Shown: in pieces, positions 35,633 to 48,665 of the stretch
Position numbering within the stretch: the stretch's first letter is position 1
Layout of the letters: each line of letters starts with the position of its first letter
DNA from: Mucor racemosus
Taxonomy: Eukaryota > Mucoromycota > Mucoromycetes > Mucorales > Mucoraceae
Reading direction: 5' to 3'
Assembly (NCBI GenBank): GCA_027405735.1
Contig: JAPEHQ010000012.1
Span: 496,001 to 560,000, forward strand
Length of the DNA stretch: 64,000 bases
Program-made: the position numbers and the translations under genes
Notes under the pieces: model-generated
What the model was told of the DNA's origin: nothing
The model's input: the letters and a program-made list of their open reading frames with translations, nothing else
Database searches by the model: none

Positions 35633-38539
35633 TTTCGCGTATAACAATATCAAAAAGGGAAAAGAAGAAAAAGAGAGCTAAATGGAGAATACTAAAACAA
35701 TTAAAAAAAAAAAAAAAAAAAAAAAGACACACCTTGTATACTCTTGGGAGTTTTAAACTTTCAGGATAACACTTATTTACATGGACTGTTTAAATCATCA
35801 ACTCTTTTGAAAAAAGACCCTATATTCTTTAATGAAACAGAGCAAATCAGTATCGAAGTTAACATTATTGTTGAATTTTCCGTTATTATATTATCCTCGA
35901 TTATATTCTTTGGGGAGGGGGGGTACAATGAAATATACACACTTCTTAAACAAGTAAGCATCATCATCATCATCATTGCTCGAATTTCATGTTCAATTGC
36001 ATTGATTGTCCTGTGGTAAAACTCAATTGCGATGTATTTGCGTATATCCATCATAGAATCAATTGGTGAATGCAGTAAATTGCATTTATGGTTTAAATTG
36101 TTATGAAATCCCATTGTACTCGCTTATAAAATTAGACTAATTTCTTGCAATGAAATGTTCCTTAATATGTACCTCATGTGCAACCATGATCCAACTACTA
36201 AAGCTGCCGGCGCAATTTCATTTTGGTGCTCGTTTTTGAGCGTCTATATAATCATTGTTGTAAAATGTACGTATAAAAAGAACCCTCCTGTTTATTATGA
36301 AGTATCCTGCTTTATAATACTAGAGTATGTTGATTTGTAAAATACCTTTAAAATATACCAGGTATACTGTACAATTAAAATGTAGTGGTTGCACTTAATT
36401 TTGATGTGGTGCAAGTGAAATAGCGCCTATAATTTTTCAAGTTCTACACCGGTTTTGGTGTTATCATAAAAACTAAACAAGATCACAAATAATGAGCGAT
36501 TTGTGGATAACAGGTGCTGTTTCAAATTACTTTTTTTCCCAGTTAATTGCTACTTTTGTTTGCTATGGGATTTTATTTTCCCTTTACAACTACTATGGTG
36601 TTATGCAAGTTTCATATATAACCTATTGCAGATAAAGTACAATGAGTATATGACTTTTATCATTCGATTTTGGCATTTTGGAGCAGATATTTTTGGTTTT
36701 TTTTTTTTTGTCGGACATTGACATGTAGTAAAAAGAAGGTCAGTTCATAATCAATCCATGTGTTTTTTTGTTGAATAAATTGGATATAAAAAATACGCAA
36801 GTGTTTACTAAGTGTTACAATTAAATACGCTACTATAGATTTATTATTTTCATGTATTGCGATCTCACAGGAATTCTTTGAACATTTGGCATTGGCTTTC
36901 ACTGCTTAAAAGTCAGATTTTCAAGGAACAATATTTCAACGAAAAGACAACTTACAGCACTACTTTTATAATGAAATATACTTGTTTTTTAACGCTTTAT
37001 AACATATTTGAGGTTCAAACAACTTTTTTATTTTTAATGTCTTTTTTGGTATTCAATCATGAATTTATATCAATATATATATATATGCAAAATAGAATTA
37101 CTTTGCTTTATATTATAGTCCTAATAGAGGTCTATCTCCACAATTTTATTTCGTTCAAAAATATTGATTTTTGACAGAGAAATCAAAAAAAATTGAGAAA
37201 AAATTGAGAGGCACATTTCAGCAATATTTTCCATGAGTATTTAGTCACGGATTTTTCGATTCCCAAAAAAAATCACACAGATTTTTGATTTTCCCTATGA
37301 AAAATGTAGCTACAATAAAAAGTAATAGCTTAATCTGTGGATAATTTTATTGCCTATTAGCACATATATTTGGTTTACTTAAACTACTCTAAAAATAGAG
37401 ACTTTTAATCAAAAAACCTCTAAAATTTCAACTGTGATTTGCAAGACGTTTTATGTCTAAAATGTATGTATATTCTGTACCATTCGATGAAGAATCTAAA
37501 GCTGTACTTGAAACATTTAATATGCTAGATTAACTTACTATGCGTTTTATTACGTATTTCTAAATTTTCGTTTTTACGATCATTTTGGATCAGATTTTCA
37601 TCATTCTTTAATTTCGAACTCAGTTCATATGTAAGTTATATGGAACTATTATGAGCATTTTGTGTTTTCTTGATAATAAATCAATAATTTCTTGTGAAAC
37701 CAAAAATGCGCATAAAAAATTAGATTATTTTTACCTTATAAATACAGAAAAAGTCTTTTTCTTTGTTTAAAATACTTAAAAAGTGATAAAAAATGTTCAA
37801 AACTGTTATATCAAAAGATACTAATATAAAAATACTCTGCTAAAAGATACATTTTATTAATTCATTGATGCTTCATATTTATATGTCTTCTAGGCGGTTA
37901 TATGATTATTAATATTATTAAGTAATTACCGGGAATTGAGGTACTTTATATGGTTTGGGAACAAATTATATACAATGGAATTTGTGGAGTTGCGAATATG
38001 TGATTGTATCATTTGGATAAGACGTAGGATTGCCTATATTTCATTGTTGCCAAGTGTTGCTGAGTATTTCTGGTATTCGTTGTTAATGCTAGTGGTTAGG
38101 TATGACATTTAGTATGAGTTACTAAATGTCATGTCATGTTGAATTTTAATAATTGTTCCTGGATTTCTACAACTGGGTAAACTTCTGATAATATAAAAAA
38201 AACTGCTATACTACATATTGCAGTGGAATTAAATACGAAAAACGCTTGATAATAATAAAATAAGCTAAATCCCAAGTGTTGCTTATAAAATATGTTGCTA
38301 CTTAAAATGTGAACAACAATAATAAACAAACGCTTCGATTGAACACAATATCAAATGCATGCTGAAAATATGAAATATCTTTTGAACCATATACGCCTAT
38401 GACAATCTTTAAATTTCATTATAACGTATTCCTTAAACCCGTAATCAAAATTATGAAGCAAATTATTTCTCACATTTTGATATATAATTCTAATTGGTAA
38501 GTCTAGTTTTAAGTTTTAATACTTTTATCTTTTATAGGA
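35633..38539. other. Gene-poor region with a diverged repeat B copy
   Basis: It starts with a 23-bp poly(A) at 35703-35725. No convincing coding exon is seen. 37150-37600 resembles the inner part of repeat B (AATATTGATTTTT, GAAAAATGTAGCT followed by AGTAATAGCT, AAAAAACCTC) but is more diverged than the other copies. Confidence 0.4.
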
Positions 38540-40309
38540 CACTACGGCCGACCTGCATTGCACAGGATGATTTTGTAGTGCCCAGGTGGGCTACACACAA
38601 TAGCCTGCTGAGCTGTTGTGCCCACTGAATATGGCTAACTAAAAAGATAACAAGATGCACATGGGCACAACAAAAGAAACTGCACACGAGCACAACACTA
38701 AGCCTGTATGTGCAGAATTACAGATTCTGTCCATGTGCATGACATTAATCCCATGTGTGCATAATAGTAGAATTGCCCATAAACTTACTGCTTAAACTTA
38801 TATGCAAGCCAAATCTAAGATTATAGATGTTGCTTTATCGCGCATAGAATTTAAACAAATTGACCTTCTTTAAACTTACTACTATTTTAGTTTACAATTG
38901 CCAGCTGTGAAAAGATTTGTTTTCAAGTACAGCTACGATCAAAACTATGGTTATTAGACAAGACATTAGGTTATTCCTTTTTTTTCTGTTTCTATATCAT
39001 TTGAAACATCATCACTTTTCTGGAACATTTCATGGGTTTGTAGCCAGTTTTAGCTTCTCATTGATTAGGTATAAATATCATTGCCTTCGATTTGATCTGG
39101 TAATCAAGAAACATGTCCCAGGATACAGTAGTAAATAATGATATTTGATCTTAGAGTGCGGTTAAACGAAAATGTCAGTCTCTAATATAGACTGCTACCT
39201 ATATTAAAAATATTAGTCGGTCTCCGGTGTTAGCATGCATATTCAGGTAATAAACGAAAAGAATATCAACTTGATAATTTGATATGCCTTATCAAACGGT
39301 GAATAATATCCTTGGAATATGAAAACAAAAAGAGAGAACCAACAGACGTAGAAACGGATTTTCAAGGCTTTACATTATTTAGCGCAATTAAAACCCTACT
39401 AAATTGCTCATTTCGAACAATGTAAAAGCAGCATTACAGCGCATAAACCATAAGCTAAAGAAAATAGACAGTAATTGTTATCATAGAAAGATACATTTTT
39501 CCACCAGAAAAACCGTCTGTCTTATCAAAGATTTCTTAAAAAATTACAAAAGCGAGCCCGCAGAGCGGCGCCGTAATTGAGCATCATAGCAAGATCGAAC
39601 GGCTAAGTCTGTTAGACCTTAGACTATGATTTATATCTAAGTTTTAAAATAAAAATGCGTTTGCTTTTTTTACTTTTCTTATATTTAAACACGTATGGTC
39701 TGAAAATTCAGACTTTGTAGCGGACATTTTCGGGACTCATTTTATCCTTACCAACACTCATGATTTATATCAAAAAACAGAAAAATCGAATTCTGATACC
39801 GAAATCAACGTTTAAATATACTACATTGTGAGAGAAAATTGTAGTCATGACTAATACACATTTTATAAAAGCTTAATATGAAATGTTAAATAATCAAAAT
39901 TTGTACTTTTGTCCCAAAAACGGAATTTTGGTTAAAGGATTTTCATGTAATATTTTGCAATAAAAATATTTGCTGTTTTTTATTGAGCAAATAGAGCGCT
40001 AAATGTTGTATATGTATATATTTTTTGTTTTTATAATTGGTAGTATGATTAACTCTAGATTTGCAAAATCAGAAAAAAAAATTAAAAAAATGTCAAAATT
40101 GATGATCTGGACAAGAATAATTTTCGGAATTAATATTCCGCTTATAAGCTTTGTAAGTCTTAAAAATAAGAGATTTTATTATACTTGAGAACTTTTCAAG
40201 AATTTATGATGCTGTATCCACTTGATTCAAGCTAATTATTGTAAATCGTTATGCATGCTAATATTTTGCGATAGTTTATTTGCTGATAATATAGCCTTAC
40301 GCGATATTT

Positions 40310-40462
40310 AATGCGCTAGCAATGATTTACATTGAGTTTTAGTCTTAACTCTCCAATATCATCATAAACATAAACATAAACATCATGGCCATCACTGGAA
40401 CCTATTGCCGCCTTTTTACCGTATTTGTCTCAAGCCAATTTATTCAATGCTTTATTACTAGT
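40310..40462 (-). pseudogene. Captured dynein intermediate chain fragment, copy 2 (left arm)
   Basis: The minus strand reads SNKALNKLA, then KKAAIGSSDG and VYVYVYDIGE, the terminal dynein intermediate chain blade. It is truncated at its 5' side near 40462 compared with the copy in the opposite arm. Confidence 0.65.
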
Positions 40463-41289
40463 GCAGTGGAATTGCATACTAAAAACGCTTGATAACAATA
40501 AAACAGCCTAAAGTCCAAGTGTCGCTCATAAAATATTATGATGCCACTTGAAATGTGAACAAAGATAATAAACAAACGCTTCAATTGAACACAATAACAA
40601 ACGCATGCTAAAAATATGAAATACCCTTTTTGAACCATACATGTCGTGTAGATGATAGCACCCTTGATCACGGCGCAATCAATTACACAAGTGACATATA
40701 TATCAAAGCAGAATTCTATCCAAATCAATAATGATAATAAACAAAGATATCAATTTAGTCAACTGCTCATCTATATTGAAGTTGCACTATCAATATAAAT
40801 AAGATTCAAGCATATAAAAAATTACCCCTTAAAATCAAGATTACATAAAATAGATATCACAATAATAAGCAAAACAACCATTTCCCAAAAGGTCGATAAT
40901 ATTGTCGCACTGGACATCAATCCCTCATGGTCAATGTTCTACATGATTTACCCCTTAAAATATTAAATCAATAACAATGTACTCAAAACTAGAAGATTAC
41001 TAAATATACATCCATTCAAGTCTGATGGTATCCAAGTTCTCTAAATCGCTATACTGTAAATACCCTCATACTTTTTCGATTATTTTAAATCTTCAGAAAT
41101 CTTTTGTAATAAAACATTTAGCTGATTATAATTGTATTTCTACTGCTTTTTTTTTATATTTTTTTTATTTTAGTAAGTAACTTCGTCATTTACTGCAACT
41201 AGAACAAACTTAAGCGTTAAGCACTTACAAATGATTCTTCGGTATTTGCATTCAAATTTTATAAATCAAATTGACTGGTTGTTCCATCT

Positions 41290-41600
41290 ACAGTATCTTT
41301 AAAAATCAAGTTTTCATAGCTTATAACAATGACAATAAAATGTTTCTGGTTTTAGATTGACGCTTATCGTAAGGCGAGCTGACCATACGGTTGATACTAC
41401 CGTAGATGAAATCAGCTACTTTAATTTATGGAATTTGTTGAATACAAATACGGAAGAATCCTTTGTAAGTACTTAAGTTGGTTCTAGTAAAGCATTGGAT
41501 AAATTGGCTTAGGACAAAGAGGATAAACAGGCGGTAATAGGTTCCAGTAATGGTCATGTCTATGTTTATGATATTGGAGAGGAGGTAAGACCAAAACTTA
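41290..41600 (+). pseudogene. Captured dynein intermediate chain fragment, copy 3 (right arm)
   Basis: The plus strand reads VDTTVDEISYFNLWNL, then TEESFVST, a stop, then KALDKLA, a stop, and QAVIGSSNGHVYVYDIGEE. It has more substitutions than copies 1 and 4 and is clearly non-functional. Confidence 0.7.
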
Positions 41601-42621
41601 ACGTAAATTACCTCTAATGCCATTATTATAAAACAATACTATATTATCAGCAAATAAACTATCGCAAAATATTAGCATGCATAACGATTTACAATAATTA
41701 GCTTGAATCAAGTGGATACAGCATCATAAATTCTTGAAAAGTTCTCAAGTATAATAAAATCTCTTATTTTTAAGACTTACAAAGCTTATAAGCGGAATAT
41801 TAATTCCGAAAATTATTCTTGTCCAGATCATCAATTTTGACATTTTTTTAATTTTTTTTTCTGATTTTGCAAATCTAGAGTTAATCATACTACCAATTAT
41901 AAAAACAAAAAATATATACATATACAACATTTAGCGCTCTATTTGCTCAATAAAAAACAGCAAATATTTTTATTGCAAAATATTACATGAAAATCCTTTA
42001 ACCAAAATTCCGTTTTTGGGACAAAAGTACAAATTTTGATTATTTAACATTTCATATTAAGCTTTTATAAAATGTGTATTAGTCATGACTACAATTTTCT
42101 CTCACAATGTAGTATATTTAAACGTTGATTTCGGTATCAGAATTCGATTTTTCTGTTTTTTGATATAAATCATGAGTGTTGGTAAGGATAAAATGAGTCC
42201 CGAAAATGTCCGCTACAAAGTCTGAATTTTCAGACCATACGTGTTTAAATATAAGAAAAGTAAAAAAAGCAAACGCATTTTTATTTTAAAACTTAGATAT
42301 AAATCATAGTCTAAGGTCTAACAGACTTAGCCGTTCGATCTTGCTATGATGCTCAATTACGGCGCCGCTCTGCGGGCTCGCTTTTGTAATTTTTTAAGAA
42401 ATCTATGATAAGACAGACAGTTTTTCTGATGAAAAAATGTGTGATTCTACTGTGTTTTCCACATAAATAAGAAAAAATTTCCATAAAATGTGAATTTTGT
42501 ATTCTTAAAATGAGAAAATATTTATTGATAAATTGAGAAAATGTGAACACTATTTTGAGAAAAGTTGGGCGAAAATTGGGAATAACAATGTATTAAGTAA
42601 ATTCATGGGAAGCAATACAAC

Positions 42622-42848
42622 CTAAAGATTTTTTTCCATGTCAAGGCAGCGCCCAAAAAATAAAACTGAGTGTCTTACCCATCCTTGACAGTCTTGCAAA
42701 GTAACTTGCGAACAAGCTCCTACAATTCGGGGGGTCAAAGTATCGCTGCCATCAAAAGGTCGTCGTTTGACAGCATATTTTACCTTCGAACAAAACTCTT
42801 CGATTGGATTACGAAAAGGTCAATATGGAGGGAGATACTGTAGTTCAC
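42622..42848 (-). pseudogene. Tc1/IS630-type transposase, C-terminal remnant
   Basis: The minus strand reads YLPPY, a stop, PFRNPIEEFCSKVKYAVKRR, then DTLTPRIVGACSQVTLQDCQ, GWVRHSVLFFGRC and ends EKNL. This corresponds to the YLPPYSP-x-LNPIE-x-x-WSK signature that contains the catalytic Glu of the DDE triad. The Ser is replaced by a stop and the Leu by Arg. All of the protein upstream of it is missing. The last part of the frame lies within the terminal inverted repeat. Confidence 0.75.
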
Positions 42849-42874
42849 GCCAACCAGAGGAAAATGATTGCTAT

Positions 42875-44072
42875 ATGATTGGAGATCTAAACATCTCCAA
42901 ATGTTTTTATGATTTTCAAATGTTTATAACATCTCTCGTTGGTGCTGATACTTTAAATTTTGAGTCGAATCTCCAGCACATCCTATCACTTTTATCGATT
43001 CCACTACTGAGAAAAAAACGTGTTCATCCTGATTTTAATAAACTCTTACTTACTGGCACAGTAGATGATATTATTAATGATGCTCACGAAAATATAGGAA
43101 TCCAAGAAAATAAATTCACCCGATTGATTTCAACACAGATGCTGGATATTGTACAAGACGTATACAGAAAAAAAACAACAAGGATTCAAGCTGCGCGTCT
43201 GCTATTGAATTTAACAGATAACCAAAATAAGTTTGTTATCAAAATTATCTTAAGTACCAAACGCTTGATTGAAGATTTACCGGAAGAAGTACCAATAAGC
43301 GCCTTAAAGGAATTTGAATTGTGTTTGAGATATCTGCAGGCGACTTTACAGCCATTGTTTAACGATTCTTCTAAAAACATAGTCTTCAGATGGACAAATA
43401 CAATTAGTTCAAAATGCAAAAAACTCATATCAAAATATCGAAGAAGCGACAGGACGGCTGCATAACTATCATTGATGACAACAACGAAGAGAGAAACGTT
43501 GGATTTGTGGAAGTAAAAACGGCCAATGATCGAACGAACCATTACAAAGTGAACCTTGATCTATATAGGCTAGGGGTTTTTTCCAAAAATGCAATTGATA
43601 CAAATAAGCTCTCTGGCACATTGGCTATTCAAGGAGTTGATGAGTCTCAATAAAGGATAGGACCAAAGACTAAAGTATGTCTCTTACAAAATTAATTCAA
43701 TATAATATGAATTGTGTTACTTTTTATATAACTCAGCTTAAAGGCGATGGTCTTTATTTAATGACTGAAATTGACCATTTAAGATTCCCTTTGTTTCTAA
43801 ATGAGCTGCCTCAATTGCTTAGATATGTCGATCGTTTGTACGATATTCTGAATGTGTTTGAAGAGCTTTGTATGTTGCCTATGCAGAATGAAAGACATGA
43901 AAGTAAAAGAAGAGAAACGATAAAGTCGCCAACACTACACCCTTTGATAGAGAAGACAGTCGATCGAAGCAGAATAAATTACTACGACCATTCTTATCAT
44001 TACATCTTACATTGTATAACGTTTATCACAATAGCAAGCACTAGAACTTTTTGTATACCGTATAAGCATTAA
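42875..44072 (+). pseudogene. PD-(D/E)XK nuclease-like protein of the Mucoromycota expanded family, frameshifted
   Basis: Three overlapping frames form one colinear product: 42875-43465 (NISKCFYDFQMFITSLVGAD ... FRWTNTISSKCKKL), 43414-43653 (SKKRQDGCITI ... NVGFVEVKTANDRTNHYKVN, LDLYRLGVFSKNAIDTNKLS) and about 43677-44072 (NMNCVTFYITQLKGDGLYLM, FPLFLNELPQLLRYVDRLYD). Breaks lie near 43440 (single-base shift) and 43640-43680 (shift or a missed short intron). The RQD ... EVK spacing resembles a PD-(D/E)XK nuclease core, and from memory the layout resembles a large uncharacterised family in Mucorales and Glomeromycotina. Function is unknown, and nuclease activity is inference. The start at 42875 was chosen because codons before it overlap the antisense transposase remnant. 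Confidence 0.55.
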
Positions 44073-46406
44073 CACCGTGAACGATTGCATATAGTAAAGG
44101 CTTACGTATTACAAAAGCTATGAGCTTTGAATAAAATCATTGAGATCTTAAAAGTTCATCTAAAGTTTTTTATTTGCAGTGCTTTTATACACATAGTTAA
44201 TCCACAAAGAAGCTTGCATATGACTTATATACATTTAGTAAAAAACAAAATGTAACGTGTTGTATACTGTACATTAAAAACTAGCTTATAATACGTAGTT
44301 TTGTTACAGCAATAGCAGATTGGAGAAATCAATCGGCACTGGCCGAGGATTTTATTTCTCAATTCATATTGCTGACAATAATGCTCTTCTGATTATTCTC
44401 ACTTCCCGCTTCATAATGACATTGTATGGATAAGACACTCAGTTTCATTTTTTGGGCGCTGTCTTGATGACATGGAAAAAAATCTTTAGGTTGTATTGCT
44501 TCCCATGAATTTACTTAATACATTGTTATTCCCAATTTTCGCCCAACTTTTCTCAAAATAGTGTCCACATTTTCTCATTTTAGGAGTACAAAATTCACAT
44601 TTTATGGAAACGTTTTCTCATTTATTTGGAAAACACAGTATGATAACAGTTACTGCCTATTTTCTTTAGCTTATGGTTTATGCGCTGTAGTGCTGCTTTT
44701 ACATTGGCCGAAATGAGCAATTTAGCAGGGGTTTCATTGCGCTAAATAATGTAAAGTCTTGAAAATCCTTTTCTACGTCTGTTGGTTCTCTCTTTTTGTT
44801 TTCATATTCCAAGGATATTATTCACTGTTTGATAAGGCATATCAAATTATCAAGTTGGTATTCTTTTCGTTTATTATCTGAATATGCATGCTAACACCGG
44901 AGACCGACTAATGTTTTTAATATAGGTAGCAGTCTATATTAGAGACTGACGTTTTCGTTTAACTGCACTCTAAGATCAAATATCATTATTTACTACTGTA
45001 TCCTGGGACATGATTCTTGATTACCAGATCAAATCGACGATAATAATATTTATATCTAATAAATGAGAAGCTAAAACTGGCTACAAACCCATGAAATGTT
45101 CCAGAAAAGTAATAATATTTCAAATGATATATAAACAGAGAAAAAAAGAGTAACCTAATGTCTTGCCTAATAACCATAGTTTTGATCGTAGCTATACTTG
45201 AAAACAAATCTTTTCACAGCTGGCAATCGTGAACTAAAATAATAGTAAGTTTAAAGAAGGTCAATTTGTTTAAATTTTATGAGTGATAAAGTAACATTTA
45301 TAGTTTTAAATTTGGCTTGCATATAAATTTAAGAAGTAAGTGTAATTTAATTTTATGCTCAAGCGAAAACCGTTGTTACTGTAAACATTAGTATAGTTAT
45401 AAACATATTTACAAATAATAATAATCGTAAATATATTGGTTCTTGCATGTATTGCTCTACATCTCTACATGAGCATCGTATTGAATTGTATTATTGTTTA
45501 TAATCTACATTAATAAAAGCAAATGTAATTTAAAAACCAATTCCAGTAAAAAAATGCAATGGAATTTTGAGAAAGGCACCACGATGCTCATGTACAAACC
45601 AATTTGTGCCCATACAATCAGCTCATTATACTCACGGTCAGATTTTATTGTTATGCACAAATAGGAATAACTATACGCTTACGGGCAATTCTACTGTTAT
45701 GCACACATGGGATTAATGTCATGCATATGGACAGAATTTATAATTCTGCACGTACAGTCTTAGTGTTGTGCTCGTGTGCAGTTTCTTTTGTTATGCCCAT
45801 GTGCATATTGTTTGATCTATCAGAATTACAACATTTAATATATAGAAGATCTCCAACAAATCTAGCAGATATTATCTATCCAGTAACTGGTTCCTGTCAC
45901 CCAGGAACTAATAATGAAACATAACTTATATATAGCAATATTACCACTGAGATATAACATGTTATATCCATACACATTAGTAATAATATCTATTGTCATA
46001 TCTAATGGATCCCTGTCCATTAGATCTTATCACACAATTCCAGTAACTATATAAACCCATATTTAATTCATTCTAATAAATGGTACTTTTTACGTTGATT
46101 TTAATTTACAAAGTCTCGATAAATCATCGTTATCTTTTTAACCATATTAAGTGGGCACAACAACAGCTCAGGCTATAGTATGCAGCCCACCTGGACACAA
46201 CAAAATTATCTTGTGCAGCACAGGTCGGCGGTAATGCTTTTATATATAAATCCTTTAAATTTGTGATTTTATAGACTTTTTTTGAATTCGTTTGTATCAT
46301 CTTATACTTTTCAAGTTAAATCCGTTATTAGGCTAATAATATTGTAGGTTGTATTTATGCTTTACTTAAAATAAGCCTTTGAATAATTAATGGCAAATTG
46401 GCAATA

Positions 46407-46560
46407 CAGTGGAACCTTAATTTTTGTATAAAATTTCGATACCTGCATCTTATAGCTGCTTGGAATATTTAAATAACCGCTTCCGGGCTGTCCGGTGATT
46501 TTTTCTAAAAATTTAAAGCCTGGAAATATTATTAGATGGCCGCTTCCGGAGATTGTTTGG
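46407..46560 (+). mobile_element. Solo terminus of a pogo/Tigger-like element
   Basis: CAGTGGAACCTTAATTTTTG follows a TA dinucleotide, the usual start of pogo/Fot1-group elements, and two CCGCTTCCGG motifs lie further inside. No matching right terminus or transposase is seen, so this is a truncated remnant at best. Confidence 0.35.
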
Positions 46561-47533
46561 CTTTTTTTGGAATAGTGACCATTGGCAAAAATATGAACCA
46601 TATACTATGTTGTATGTTGTATTCCACCAAGCACCATATGTTATCACCTTCTACAGTATCAATACATCTTACAATCTATTGACTACGACGTGTATTGAAG
46701 TGCAAAGTCTTGATACCGGATATAAAAAACTCCTAGTGTACTAAATTTAATCCAGTGATTACCAAGAACGCTTGGACCTCAATTATAACACCATATTATT
46801 TTATCCCAGAGGTTAATCAATCAAGTAGCTATCAAATCAACATCCAAGCACAATTAGCGCTGCATTGAAACAAAGCAACTCACAATCTCTGCAAGAACGG
46901 TTAAATTATAATTGATCCATTTCAATCCATAGATTACTACTATCAAACAGATCTAATGGTTTAATAGTGCCTTAAATTACACCTCAGGATCTCAATGTCA
47001 CATCAATATAAAAGGCCATACTTTTATATCTAAATAAACGATATCTTGTTTTTCTTATACAGTTAAATAACTGATTCATTACTCATTCTCGTTTAATTGT
47101 ATTCTTTTTTAAGTATTATTTATCAAAGCTGAAAATATACGACAAGGCTAAACCTTTTGCAATTCTGTTGATTAGCACTAGAAGTACCTGCCATTGCAAC
47201 GGGAGGTCATTTGGATTCATATTCGTTGAGAAGAACTGATGGGTTTGCTGATCTTAGTAGGTGTAAGTAACAGGTAATCAACTTGTTGCTCAAACTGGCT
47301 GAACATGCAATAACCCATGGATGCTGGTAGTATTGGTGTCGAGCCAGGTTTTGCCAGCCAAATTTACTAGTATGCATATTATATGCATTAATGAAAAAGG
47401 AAAAACTTTGCTAGATATATGCAAAACTTACTAATTAAGAAAAAAAAGGAGGATCATATTCGATGAGAAGCAAGGTCATCGGAGATTCTCTTTCAAAATT
47501 CATATCCTAATACCAAATTGCTTTCCCTTTGAC

Positions 47534-47600
47534 GGGTTTGAACTCACAAATATGTGTGTCGTCCTCAATTTGTAACGCATGCGTTACCCGTTAAGCTTGT
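47534..47600 (-). other. tRNA-like A-box/B-box sequence
   Basis: The minus strand contains AAGCTTAACGGGT (A-box like) and, about 45 bases further, GTTCAAACCC (B-box like). The sequence around them does not fold into acceptor and anticodon stems, so it is not a functional tRNA. It may be a tRNA-derived SINE head or a pseudogene. Confidence 0.35.
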
Positions 47601-48665
47601 CACTCTCCTTTGGTTTACAGTTTTAATCCCCATATATGTGAACATGTATTTTTTAGTTTTCATTATTTTGGGAAATGCAGCAAATTAAAATGTATTTTTT
47701 TTTGGAAATGATAATAAAGCTTTCCAAAAATTGGTAGTAGAAATCACCTGAGAAAATGCCAATTTATGATGGAGATATAAACGAAACTCAATGTTATTAG
47801 TATATTAATATTAAGCTGTATAACATAAAAATTAATAGGAATAGATGCAAAACAATCTTTGCCAAAATGGGAATTAGTATAACAACATCATCTACAACGC
47901 ATAGAAACTCAAGTGATATTCAACCGATGCAGTTGCATTAGACAATTCAGTTTTTAGGAGTAGAAACACCTAGAATTATACTGGAAAACCAAAATACGCA
48001 TTATTCATCAAACTAAAGACAGAAACAACTTTCCAATCCACCAGTGTTAGATGCAGATATCAATTGTATAATTTCTACCAATGGGAAATAATAATATGAT
48101 ATACTGTATGAATCAATTAGTTTGACAATTATAATTAATGGTAATTGTTATATCAGAATCTAGGTATAGCGCTACAGTAGTCGTATTATCAGGATATTGT
48201 TACTGTTACACCATTAATAGCTGTTGTATCACTTGATAATCTTTTCTACTATATATAATCTCATTTTTTACATTGAATAAAATCACACCTTTTACTCTTG
48301 TCTAATTCTTAATAGTTTTGGTAAAACAGTAATAATAATAATAGAATCACGACGTTTTTAAAATAATGACAAAAAACTATCAACAGTATGCTAGTAAATT
48401 GTAATTTAATACACTATCGTTCAATATAACTAAATATTAATGAATCAGAGAAAATGCAACTGGTAAAAACTGATATCCAATGTACATCGAGGCCAAGGTA
48501 GATAAAAGGTGCATTCATTGTGTAGTGAGAATTGCAACATTTTGATAGATAGAAATTACAGGACCAAGATGCTGTATTCGTCTCAGGATTTTTAAAAGGA
48601 TTTTAAAATTATACTTCATCAAACTTACTTAGATGTTAAATACTCACCATATGCTATTAGTATTA

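Larger units (their letters stand above)
42450..44638. mobile_element. Tc1/mariner-derived element carrying a foreign gene
   Basis: The termini are CTGTGTTTTCC at 42450 and GGAAAACACAG at 44638, flanked by TA on both sides (42448-42449 and 44639-44640). Inverted repeats of about 230 bp extend inward to about 42683 and 44410. The empty site is seen in the sister arm near 51497 (TTTCTATGATAAC), confirming TA-specific insertion. The interior holds only the C-terminal end of a Tc1/IS630-type transposase on the minus strand and a broken PD-(D/E)XK-like gene on the plus strand. Confidence 0.85.
38540..46236 (+). mobile_element. Fold-back element 3 (long inverted arms, dynein fragment on both arms, nested Tc1 derivative)
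   Basis: It begins CACTACGGCCGACCTGCATT at 38540 and ends with the inverted terminus GGTCGGCGGTAATG at 46236. An 8-bp repeat CTTTTATA occurs at 38529-38536 and 46237-46244, compatible with a target duplication, although three bases (GGA) separate the left copy from the terminus. The left arm is 38540-40310 and the right arm is 41600-46236, with a nested insertion at 42450-44638. Arms align over their whole inner part, including the dynein fragment (minus at 40310-40462, plus at 41290-41600). The spacer 40463-41290 holds no gene. Confidence 0.7.
46237..48479. other. Gene-free mosaic of repeat fragments
   Basis: No gene is seen. Recognisable pieces are a pogo-like terminus at 46407, a segment at 46610-46745 inverted relative to 12930-13050, an LTR-like piece at 46780-47060 inverted relative to 11760-12060, a segment at 47165-47335 shared with 16140-16310, a tRNA-like A/B-box element near 47534-47600, and TATA-like sequence followed by AATAAAATC near 48251-48286 that resembles an LTR. 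Confidence 0.4.
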
